Origin: Pseudoclavibacter soli DSM 23366
GTDB taxonomy: Bacteria; Actinomycetota; Actinomycetes; Actinomycetales; Microbacteriaceae
Assembly: GCF_000423505.1 (NCBI RefSeq)
Contig: NZ_KE384027.1
Location: 60,831-124,830, forward strand
Direction of reading: 5' to 3'
Length of the DNA: 64,000 nt
Shown in pieces: positions 45,777 to 52,991 of the stretch (position 1 is the first letter of the stretch; the number at the start of each line of letters is the position of its first letter). The notes below the pieces were generated by a model. That model searched no databases, had not been told where the DNA came from, and saw nothing but the letters and a program-made list of their open reading frames with translations. Made by a program: the position numbers and the translations under genes.

Positions 45777-47243
45777 ATGACCGAGCACATCAGCGTTGAC
45801 ACGACCGCAGCCGCAGACCCCACGCGCGATGGCAAGCCGCGCAAGCAGATCATCCTCGCCGCCCATATCGGCGGGGTCAACGAGCACACCCTGTGGGAGG
45901 CGCCCGGCGCCGCCAGCCAGATCGCCTTCGACACCTTCAAGCACATCGCCCAGACCGCCGAGCGGGGTCGCTTCGACTACTTCTTCCTGGCCGAGGGGCT
46001 CGCCGTGCGCCAGCGCGGCAACGAGTTCTTCGACCACGACATCGTGGGCCGGCCCAACACCCTCGCGGTGCTGGCGGCGCTCGCGGCGGTCACCGACCAC
46101 ATCGGCCTGATCGGCACGCTCAACTCGACATTCAACGAGCCGCTCGAGCTGGCTCGCCAGTTCGCCAGCCTCGACCAGGTGTCGCACGGCCGCGCCGGCT
46201 GGAACGTCGTCACCTCGTTCGAGGCGTTCACGGGTGCGAACTTCCGCCGCGGCGGCTACCTGCCCCGCGAGCAGCGCTACGAGCGCGCCGAAGAGTTCGT
46301 GCAGGCGGTCAAGCAGCTGTGGGATTCGTGGCCGGCAGATGCGGTGGTCGCCGACAAGGCGGCTGGCCAGTTCGTGCGCGATGCCAATGTGGGCGCCTTC
46401 GGGCACCATGGCCGGCAGTTCGACATTCACGGCCGCTTCACCGTGCCGCGCAGCCCGCAGGGGCGACCGGTGATCGTGCAGGCGGGCGTCTCGGGGCAGG
46501 GGCGTGACTTCGCGGCGGCCAACGCCGACGTGATCTTCTCGCCGTTCCACGAGGTGAGCCAGGCCAAGGCGTTCTATGCCGACGTGAATCAGCGGCTCGA
46601 AGAGCTGGGCCGCCAGCGCGGCGATCTCAAGATCATTCCGGCAGTGGGCTATGTGCTGGCCGACAGTGAGGCCGAGGCGCGCGACAAAGTGGTGTACGTG
46701 CGCGAGCAGATCTTCACCCCGAAGACCGTGCGGGTGCGCGCCGAGCAGATCTGGAACCGTGATCTCTCGGGCTATGACCTCACCACTGACATCCCCGACG
46801 TCGAACCCGATCTCGAAGCTCCGCGCTTTATCAACGGGCGCACCTATCACTGGGATCGCTCCAAGGCTGTCGCCGACATTCGGGCGTTCGCCGAGGCGCG
46901 AGGTGGTGCGAGCCTGCGCGACTGGTTCCTCGAAACCGAGGGGCGCATCCAATTTGCCGGCACCCCGCAGCAGGTGGCCGACAAGCTCGATGCCTTCGTG
47001 CAGCAGGATGCGTCGGATGGCTTTGTGATCGCCCCGCCGGTGCTCGCTGACCACGCGGGTGTGGCCGACTCGCTCGACGAGTTCGTTGACAAGGTGGTGC
47101 CGCTGCTGCAGGAGCGCGGCTCGCTGCGCACCGAATACGCGGGCTCGACGCTGCGCTCGAACCTCGGGCTGCCGGTGCCCGAGCGTGGGGCGACCTCGCC
47201 GTCGATCTTCGGTCGTGCCGCGCAAGATGCCCTGGTCGGCTGA
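45777..47243 (+). CDS. NtaA/SnaA/DszA-type FMN-dependent monooxygenase
   Basis: A 488-residue monooxygenase of the NtaA/SnaA/DszA subgroup of luciferase-like enzymes. Motifs: GRFDYFFLAEGLAVR, the GLIGTLNSTFNEPLELARQ loop, HGRAGWNVVTSFE, and QAGVSGQGRDFAAANAD with GRPVIV. This subgroup includes CmoJ/YtnJ enzymes that cleave S-substituted cysteines (family knowledge). The ATG at 45777 after GAAAAGAG is used. It is the last gene before the toxin-antitoxin segment. Confidence 0.9.
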   Translation: MTEHISVDTTAAADPTRDGKPRKQIILAAHIGGVNEHTLWEAPGAASQIAFDTFKHIAQTAERGRFDYFFLAEGLAVRQRGNEFFDHDIVGRPNTLAVLAALAAVTDHIGLIGTLNSTFNEPLELARQFASLDQVSHGRAGWNVVTSFEAFTGANFRRGGYLPREQRYERAEEFVQAVKQLWDSWPADAVVADKAAGQFVRDANVGAFGHHGRQFDIHGRFTVPRSPQGRPVIVQAGVSGQGRDFAAANADVIFSPFHEVSQAKAFYADVNQRLEELGRQRGDLKIIPAVGYVLADSEAEARDKVVYVREQIFTPKTVRVRAEQIWNRDLSGYDLTTDIPDVEPDLEAPRFINGRTYHWDRSKAVADIRAFAEARGGASLRDWFLETEGRIQFAGTPQQVADKLDAFVQQDASDGFVIAPPVLADHAGVADSLDEFVDKVVPLLQERGSLRTEYAGSTLRSNLGLPVPERGATSPSIFGRAAQDALVG

Positions 47244-47269
47244 GTCATTTTCTGCCGGTGATGAGCACA

Positions 47270-47303
47270 AAGATGTACATGAAGATGTACATCTCGGTAG
47301 AAT
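47270..47303 (+). promoter_or_regulatory. Operator and leaderless promoter of the MNT/HepT pair
   Basis: AAGATGTACAT occurs twice at a 12-bp period (47270-47280 and 47282-47292). The second copy lies in the perfect palindrome GATGTACATC (47284-47293). A -10 box TAGAAT at 47298-47303 places the transcription start on or next to the ATG at 47310, so the mRNA is probably leaderless. The operator overlaps the -35 position, as expected for antitoxin autoregulation. Confidence 0.6.
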
Positions 47304-47309
47304 TTCGGC

Positions 47310-47813
47310 ATGAAGCCAAAGAACAGTACCCACGAATCAGAAGGTATTCGCGTGTTGAGCGTCGCTGAGGCACGGGAAAGCCTCAGCCGCCAACTTCAGG
47401 CCTTTCGCCGAGATCCCGATGGGGTATCCCCGGTGCTTCTCGGCACCCACCGCAGACCCGAGGCGGTCCTTCTGCCCGTTTCTCAGTACGACAAGATCCA
47501 CACTCATGCTGATGATGTGCTCACGCTTGATAATGTTCGACGGCTCCGCATTGTGCTTGAACAGTTGGCTGCAGCCAACAACATTGAATCCGATTCGCTG
47601 CGCGTGTTCGGCTCAGTGAGCCGCGGGGAGGCCTCGGCAAATTCAGACCTGGACCTCATCGTCACCCCACGAACTGGAGCGACTCTGTCAGACTTCGCCC
47701 GTTTCGAGATTGGGCTTGAAGCGTTATTCGGATGCGAAGTCGATGTCGTCTCGTCACATTCACTTGATGTTGAACGTGACGCAGGTATTCTGCGCGAGTC
47801 GATTGCAGTGTGA
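47310..47813 (+). CDS. Antitoxin: Phd-like domain fused to MNT nucleotidyltransferase
   Basis: A 167-residue fusion. Residues 13-65 (LSVAEARESLSRQLQAF... PEAVLLPVSQY) resemble the DNA-binding Phd/YefM antitoxin fold. Residues 70-167 are a minimal nucleotidyltransferase with the exact GSX10DXD motif: Gly101-Ser102, Asp113 and Asp115. MntA antitoxins modify HepT toxins with AMP on a tyrosine. The Phd-like part probably supplies operator binding. The stop overlaps the start of the downstream toxin gene. The N-terminal assignment is by pattern only. Confidence 0.8.
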   Translation: MKPKNSTHESEGIRVLSVAEARESLSRQLQAFRRDPDGVSPVLLGTHRRPEAVLLPVSQYDKIHTHADDVLTLDNVRRLRIVLEQLAAANNIESDSLRVFGSVSRGEASANSDLDLIVTPRTGATLSDFARFEIGLEALFGCEVDVVSSHSLDVERDAGILRESIAV

Positions 47814-48157
47814 CCGAGATGGGTCAGCCCGAATTAGGCAATCGCACGAAGCGGTGGTTGCAAGATCTCGATCGCGTCCTTGATCAGAGCAGTGCGCTGG
47901 CTGCGCGTGGGTACGAGGCGTACTGCAGCGATCCGGCATTGCCATTGGCCATCGAAGCACTGTGCCTACGGGCTGGCGAAATCGCCAAGCGTCTGATCGC
48001 CGCGGATCCAGAACGTTTCAGTGATGAAATCTGGATCCTTGTTGCGAGAACCCGGGACTTTCTCGCCCATCACTACGATCGTGTCGACGTCGATGTGCTC
48101 TGGGCCACGGCCAACCGAGACTTTCCTGCGCTGCACGAGTTGGTGCGAGGGCTGTGA
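47810..48157 (+). CDS. HepT-like HEPN toxin
   Basis: A 115-residue all-helical HEPN protein (DUF86/HepT family). The catalytic RX4HXY motif is Arg82-(DFLA)-His87-His88-Tyr89, in RDFLAHHYDRVD. HepT toxins are RNases that target RNA, neutralised by AMPylation of the motif tyrosine by the MNT partner. GTG start at 47810 overlaps the antitoxin stop by 4 bp, a typical arrangement for a toxin-antitoxin operon. Confidence 0.85.
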   Translation: MTEMGQPELGNRTKRWLQDLDRVLDQSSALAARGYEAYCSDPALPLAIEALCLRAGEIAKRLIAADPERFSDEIWILVARTRDFLAHHYDRVDVDVLWATANRDFPALHELVRGL

Positions 48158-48180
48158 ACGATGACGACAGTGGCGATTGA

Positions 48181-48534
48181 TCTTCTCAAGCTGCACCTTT
48201 AGCGCTGACAGGGCTGGCCGGAGTCGATTTCCGGGCGATCGGGGCCAATAGCTACGCGCAGATTGCCCCGGCATATGACGTGACCTTTGCGTACAATCCG
48301 ACCGGGCAATGGACGAATCAGCATCAGATGAGCGTCAACGGCAAGTTCTCAGACATCGGGTACGACGATCTCATGGCTGTTGCCGATCAATTCGGTGTGC
48401 AGCGAGCCCGTTCCGCGCTCAAAGATATCCGCAGTGCACTGCAAGCCTGGCCGCGGGTTGTCGCAGACGCTGGGCTCAGCCAGGCGAAGTCCACCGCGGT
48501 CGGCGAACAGTTTCATCTGGAGGCGCTGGGGTAG
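48181..48534 (+). pseudogene. Decayed HipA-family kinase fragment
   Basis: The frame opens after a TGA at 48178-48180 and reads ALTGLAGVDFRAIGANSYAQ then directly IAPAYDVTFAYNPTGQW and a C-terminal helical part. In HipA kinases the YDVTFAYNP region follows a catalytic stretch (GNxDxHxKN) that is absent here, so this is a C-terminal fragment with an internal deletion of about 50 residues between the GANSYAQ and APAYD parts. The frame lacks the N-terminal half. It sits between the HepT gene and an intact hipBA pair. Confidence 0.65.
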
Positions 48535-48601
48535 GGCTTGCACCTGTAAGAAGTAGATGTGCATACGCAGAGATTCTGCGTGAGTCGAGAGCAGTACCAG
48601 C

Positions 48602-49810
48602 TCAGGAGAGCAGGCGACGGCGATAGTTGAGCTGTTGCTGCCACTCCCGCAGCGTATTTGGCGCGAAGGGCAAGCCGAGCGACTGTACGTCGCTGAGCGC
48701 CGGAGCCGTTGCCTTGAGAAGAAGAGCAAGGTGCCGTTGCGCTGCCCTTTGGGGTAGATCAATGGCATCTGCGAACTCCAGTAGTCGTCGGCGTGAGACG
48801 TTCTCGGTGCGATTCTGCAGAGTCAGTGCCATGCTCTGGTCACCGTAGAGCAGCGTCGAGGGCAGATCGTAAAAGGGGGAGAGCCGCCAACGCCCACTGA
48901 CATCCCGAATGATCGAGAGGTTTTTTGCATGGAGGTCGCCGTTGCCGGTGATCAGCGCAAAACAGAATCGTCGAAAAAGCTCTAACCGCGTGACGGCCGG
49001 TGCGAAGGTCAGGTCTGCGAGTGCGACGGTGACCTGTTCTGACGAGACGTTGTATTTGTCTGCTGGCCACAAACCGAGTATCTGCGCAGCATCTTCAACG
49101 GGAAGCGGGGCCGGTGCGCGGTCGAAACGGGTGATGATGAGCGCGTCAACGCCATCCCGGTCGGTAACGAGCTGCCAATCGGGAACGGTGAAGCCAACCT
49201 GGCGGGCGAGGCCGAGCATCGCCGCCTCGTTCCGGGTGAGATGCGGGTACCCCGGCGGGTCGAGTTTGACGATCACTTGCCGCTGACCGAGTGCGCCGGG
49301 CAGATTGATCATTGATCCGGATGCCTTGCGCTGTACCCCGGCGATGCCGGCGGGGTCGGGCAGATCCTCTGCGCGCAGCTCGTGGAAAGATATCTCGGAC
49401 GGATCGCGGGTGAGCTCTGCCATTGGGTGTGGAGAGAATGGCTGATTCCGGGCGACAAGCACCTCGTCGGTAGCATCGTCGGTCAGTGGCAGCGCCCGCA
49501 CGTCGCCGACGGTGTCTGCGCCGATGGCGAGCAGCAGGGTGAGCTCGTCGTCTGCAGAAGCCTTCAACGACCGCTGTAAGACGCTCAGACGATGGCCTTC
49601 CGGCAGCAGACCGGCAAAGAACGGGGGGATGGCGCCGGCATACGTCGTCACGATCTGATCACGTTTCGGCAGAGTCGTCGCTACTGCTGGTAGGTCAGAC
49701 GCGAGGTACGGGGCGAGATACCGGAACTCTGTGCGGTCTGAGTATTTATCGATACGGGCGGCTGGATGTTCACCCTTGTACACGAGTGCACTGCGAAGTG
49801 GGGGAGTCAT
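48602..49810 (-). CDS. HipA-family serine/threonine kinase toxin
   Basis: A 402-residue HipA kinase. It has an N-terminal HipA_N domain (1-110) with IPPFFAGLLPEG, a glycine loop near GVQRKASGS (159-167), the nucleotide lysine in VIVKL (Lys182), the catalytic GNGDLHAKN (Asp292, Lys296, Asn297) and the metal-binding YDL (314-316). E. coli HipA phosphorylates glutamyl-tRNA synthetase and induces growth arrest. Overlaps hipB by 4 bp. Confidence 0.9.
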   Translation of the reverse strand: MTPPLRSALVYKGEHPAARIDKYSDRTEFRYLAPYLASDLPAVATTLPKRDQIVTTYAGAIPPFFAGLLPEGHRLSVLQRSLKASADDELTLLLAIGADTVGDVRALPLTDDATDEVLVARNQPFSPHPMAELTRDPSEISFHELRAEDLPDPAGIAGVQRKASGSMINLPGALGQRQVIVKLDPPGYPHLTRNEAAMLGLARQVGFTVPDWQLVTDRDGVDALIITRFDRAPAPLPVEDAAQILGLWPADKYNVSSEQVTVALADLTFAPAVTRLELFRRFCFALITGNGDLHAKNLSIIRDVSGRWRLSPFYDLPSTLLYGDQSMALTLQNRTENVSRRRLLEFADAIDLPQRAAQRHLALLLKATAPALSDVQSLGLPFAPNTLREWQQQLNYRRRLLS

Positions 49811-50043
49811 TGGCCGGTGTCCTGAACGTGAGGCGTTTGAGTGCGAGGTGTGAGCGACAGCTCGAGCCCGAGCACCGTGACCACGGGTGTGAGCACATCG
49901 AGCCGGAGCGTGGGCTTGTCGTGCTCGACCTCGTGCACGCTGCGCACCGAAACCCCGGCGAGATCAGCGAGATCCTGCTGAGTGAGCCCGAGCGCACGAC
50001 GCTCTGCGCGAATGCGCGTGCCGAACGATGAGGGATCTGTCAT
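49807..50043 (-). CDS. HipB-like XRE antitoxin
   Basis: A 78-residue helix-turn-helix protein starting at 50043 (MTDPSSFGTRIRAERR). The XRE fold is clear: LGLTQQDLADLAGVSVRSVHEVE. GAGG lies 8 bp before the ATG. A longer in-frame ATG at 50088 is less likely because of the ribosome-binding site. It partners the HipA gene downstream and is expected to repress its own promoter at the palindromic sites just upstream. Confidence 0.88.
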   Translation of the reverse strand: MTDPSSFGTRIRAERRALGLTQQDLADLAGVSVRSVHEVEHDKPTLRLDVLTPVVTVLGLELSLTPRTQTPHVQDTGQ

Positions 50044-50060
50044 TATGGCCTCGCTCTCAA

Positions 50061-50202
50061 ATCTGCACGATCTTGCATTTAATGGCAATAATACTTGATC
50101 TCAGCGAGCGAGGGAAGCAATTTATGAATGATCGTGCAGATATGGTTGCTTGTGGTGGTCTGACTGAAGTGGGAGCGGCGCAATCTGCACGTTCGTACAG
50201 AT
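50061..50202. promoter_or_regulatory. HipB operator candidates
   Basis: ATCTGCACGATC (50061-50072) and its exact complement GATCGTGCAGAT (50130-50141) form a perfect 12-bp inverted repeat 57 bp apart. A third site, ATCTGCACGTTCGTACAGAT (50183-50202), is a palindrome with one mismatch. The first lies 18 bp upstream of hipB. The common half-site ATCTGCACG suggests cooperative HipB binding. Confidence 0.55.
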
Positions 50203-50328
50203 CTGGGCGCGCCAGCATTTTACGTAGCCAGCCCAAAGCTTCACCCAGATGTAAAGACTGCGCGGATAGAGTTTCACGTACGAAGAGTGGCGTACAGCTT
50301 ATGCCTCAGCTCAACAGGGGAGAACACG

Positions 50329-50546
50329 ATGGGTAAACACGCAGCGCCCGATGCCGGGTCAGGTCTCACCCTCACCCCCGAGTTCGTCGAAGCCCTGGAA
50401 TTGCTCGACAGCGGCAGCAACATGTTTCTCACTGGCAAGGCCGGCACTGGTAAGTCGACGCTGATTCGTCTGGATCTTGAGCACACCGATCGTCGTGCGA
50501 TCACCGTTGCACCGACCGGCATTGCGGCGCTTCGGCGAGCTGGCGG
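50329..50546 (+). pseudogene. N-terminal fragment of a Pif1-like helicase
   Basis: Starts ATG at 50329 after AGGGGAG. The first about 65 codons read as the start of a Pif1-type helicase: LTPEFVEALELLDSGSNMFL then Walker A GKAGTGKSTLIR and VAPTGIAAL. Homology then stops abruptly and the sequence continues into the ATPase fragment that follows. The 3' part of the helicase is missing. Confidence 0.6.
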
Positions 50547-51505
50547 ATGTGCGCAGACGCGTCTGGGAGATCACCCGACCGCGAGCTCGACGAGGTGTTA
50601 GCACTTGCTCCGGCCGTGGCGATCGATGGTCCTAAGGGTATTGGCAAGACCGATACTGCGCGTCGCCGCGCAGACGAGGTGTGGTACCTAGACGATCCTG
50701 CCCAGCGTGAGATTGCTCGCGCTGACTTCCAGTTCACTGGGGCGCCAGCCGGATGTCTGCTGCTTGATGAGTCGCAGCGACTTCCGCAGATATGGGACTC
50801 CGTGCGGCGAGCGGTAGACGCGGGTGTTCCTGCCGGGCGTTTCTTGCTGACCGGATCAGCAACCCCACAGTCCGGAAGCGGCACACATAGCGGGGCCGGC
50901 CGCATCCTCTCGCTGCGAATGCGGCCGATGGCGCTTCATGAACGAGGTAGAACGGAGCCGACCGTCCTCCTCTCAGATTTGCTGGCCGGAACGGCCGGAC
51001 ACATTCACGACACTTCGCCATTCACCTTGGTCGACTACACGCAGGCGATTGTCGAGAGTGGGTTTCCCGCGATTATGCAGGCACCTGAACGGCTGCGCCG
51101 AAGCATCAGCTGGCCGCTCCGGCCCTTGCGGCTCGGTTGCTGGGGCTTGATGCGGCCTCGCTGCGGGATGGACGTGGGGCACACATGGTCGGGCCGTTGT
51201 TCGAGTCGCTTGTGGCGCTCGGGGTGCGGGTACTGGCGCAGGCGGTTGAGGCGAGCGTGAATCATCTGCGCGTGCAGGGTGGGGAGCACGAAATCGATCT
51301 CATCGTCGAGGGTGCCGACGCATGTATCGTCGCGATTGAGGTCAAACTTGCGCCCGAGGTCTCGTCTGCAGATGTCAAGCATCTGCACTGGCTACGAGAG
51401 CGCATGCCAGATCGCATCGCTGATCTGGTCGTTGTGACAACAAGCACTAAGGCATATCGCCGACCTGACGGTATCGCGGTGGTGCCCTTGGCGCTGCTCG
51501 GGTGA
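50547..51505 (+). pseudogene. Broken DUF4143-type AAA ATPase
   Basis: Two frames of one gene. 50547-51150 or so encodes the ATPase part: RELDEVLALAPAVAIDGPKG, Walker A GPKGIGKTDTARRRA, Walker B GCLLLDESQRLP and sensor FLLTGSATP. After about 51110 the homology moves to another frame, where LAAPALAARLLGLDAASLRD begins and the nuclease-like tail GGEHEIDLIVEGADACIVAI follows to 51505. Relative to the intact paralogue at 52989, the middle of the gene (about 120 codons) is also missing. So it combines a deletion and a frameshift. Confidence 0.75.
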
Positions 51506-51534
51506 GCGGTGACTGCTCGGTCACAACTCAGGAG

Positions 51535-52065
51535 TCAAACCGTAGGCTTTCGCGGCCAGATGGTGTAGCTCACCGCCCAGAAGAAGTCGATCGCGAGCAC
51601 GATGCCGAGAATGCGCCAAGAGTCGTGCAGTGCCTGTGCTGCTTCAGCGTTGGTGGCTGACCAAATGAGCGCACTGATAAGTGCACCCGCGATGCTCACC
51701 GAGAGGAGTGTGCGTCCGGCATCAGCCCAACAATCCTTGGCATAAGCTCGCCCAAAACGTCGAGGTGGGCGTGGGGCATGGTCGGCCCAATATGCGGCCC
51801 AATTGTCGGCCCACCGAACCAGGCGACGCCCATAGACCAACGAGAAGCCCAGATACAGCGCGGCTAACGTATGTGCGAACGTCGCGGTGCCGCCTGTGCG
51901 CAGATCAACGAAGGTGACGGTGAGTAGAACAAGGTCGACCAAGGGGGACGCGGCCAGCAGGGCAGCGCCCAGTTTTGGACGACGCAGCAGGTATCGGCAC
52001 ACGAGGCCCAAGATGATGAACACCCAGAAGGCGATCTCGCACGCAACGATCATGGCGATGAGCAT
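51535..52065 (-). CDS. Hypothetical multi-spanning membrane protein
   Basis: A 176-residue protein with about five hydrophobic segments: 1-25, 32-55, 60-80, 118-137 and 147-168. No family recognised. Between them a cytoplasmic loop with WADNWAAYWADHAPRPPRRFG. It is divergent from the TetR regulator gene, which shares the operator palindrome with it, so it is probably the regulator's target. Confidence 0.7.
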   Translation of the reverse strand: MLIAMIVACEIAFWVFIILGLVCRYLLRRPKLGAALLAASPLVDLVLLTVTFVDLRTGGTATFAHTLAALYLGFSLVYGRRLVRWADNWAAYWADHAPRPPRRFGRAYAKDCWADAGRTLLSVSIAGALISALIWSATNAEAAQALHDSWRILGIVLAIDFFWAVSYTIWPRKPTV

Positions 52066-52075
52066 GTCGGTATGG

Positions 52076-52103
52076 TAGCACGAACGTGCTAAAACCCTAG
52101 ACT
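52076..52103. promoter_or_regulatory. TetR operator and promoter
   Basis: TAGCACGAACGTGCTA (52076-52091) has perfect 7-bp arms. It lies between the divergent membrane-protein gene (11 bp away) and the TetR gene. A -10 like TAGACT (52098-52103) ends 7 bp before the TetR ATG at 52111, again a leaderless arrangement, so the operator sits between -35 and -10. Confidence 0.7.
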
Positions 52104-52110
52104 AGTCGGT

Positions 52111-52695
52111 ATGCCGAAGCTCATCGACTTGGAACAACGGCGCGAGGAGATCGCCGAGGCGCTCTGGCGCGTCGTTGAGCGTGATGGAGTTGCCGCGGTA
52201 TCGGTTCGTCGGGTGGCTGACGAGGCCGGTCTCGCACTTGGCTCCCTGCGCCACGTATTTGCCACGCGAGCCGATTTGCTGACGTTTTCAACCGAGTTGA
52301 TGCTGCAGAAGGTGACAGAACGTCTGCGGCAGGTGCATCCTCACGCCGATGTTGAAGAGCACGCCGTGGAATTGCTCGAGCATTTGATTCCGTTGACTGC
52401 AGCGTCACGGGCAGAGTTCGCGGTGAATCTTGCGTTGTACGCCGAAGCTCCCGCTGTTCCGGAGATCGGCATCGCACGTGATCGCGCCATGGCGGCGCTG
52501 CGTCAAGGGTGCGAGCGCATGGTGCATCAGCTCGGGGTTGCAGCAGAGCGGGTGGAGTTGGAGGGGCGCCGTCTGCACGCGCTGCTTGATGGGCTGGCCC
52601 TACATTTGAGCAGCACCGATGACGAAGGCGAAGCGGACTGGGCCAGGCAGGTGTTGGCCGAAGAGGTGCACCGATTACATGCCGCCAAAAGCTGA
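52111..52695 (+). CDS. TetR/AcrR family transcriptional regulator
   Basis: A 194-residue regulator. The N-terminal helix-turn-helix reads VAAVSVRRVADEAGLALGSL followed by RHVFATRADLL, matching TetR proteins. The C-terminal part (60-194) is a helical ligand-binding domain. Predicted to repress the divergent membrane-protein gene and itself through the shared palindrome. The effector is unknown. Confidence 0.9.
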   Translation: MPKLIDLEQRREEIAEALWRVVERDGVAAVSVRRVADEAGLALGSLRHVFATRADLLTFSTELMLQKVTERLRQVHPHADVEEHAVELLEHLIPLTAASRAEFAVNLALYAEAPAVPEIGIARDRAMAALRQGCERMVHQLGVAAERVELEGRRLHALLDGLALHLSSTDDEGEADWARQVLAEEVHRLHAAKS

Positions 52696-52732
52696 AGATC
52701 CGGGCTGCGAAATGAGAGGGTTTCGCGCCCGC

Positions 52733-52920
52733 TCAGGCGCTTTGTCGGTGCGGCACACCGTCGGTGATCAGCGAGTAGGCGATCGCCGAGGTCGCTTCGA
52801 TGAGCTCATCGTCGATGACCCCAGTGACCGGCATCAGTGAGCGCGAGATCATCGGCGAGACCAGCACATCCATGATCAGGCACAGGGCGTGCGGTGTAGT
52901 TGGTCGACCCTCGAGTAACG
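52733..52920 (-). pseudogene. C-terminal remnant of a regulator
   Basis: The minus strand is open from the repeat block to a TGA at 52733-52735 and reads HALCLIMDVLVSPMISRSL, then VTGVIDDELIEATSAIAYSL. Its style is that of the C-terminal helices of TetR-type regulators, but no N-terminal DNA-binding domain precedes it, because the 23-bp repeats begin there. The call is weak and based on helix pattern only. Confidence 0.35.
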
Positions 52921-52922
52921 CT

Positions 52923-52991
52923 GCGGAATGGTAAAGTTTCGATCTGCGGAATGGGAAAGTTTCGAACCGCGGAATGGTAAAGTCTGGTATG
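52923..52991 (+). repeat. Three tandem 23-bp repeats overlapping the ATPase start
   Basis: Units begin GCGGAATGG at 52923, 52946 and 52969, exactly 23 bp apart. The first two share GCGGAATGG(T/G)AAAGTTTCGA (differing at one base). The third diverges after AAAGT and contains TAAAGT (52978-52983), a -10 candidate whose start point falls on the ATG at 52989. The first unit also contains TAAAGT. Confidence 0.75.
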
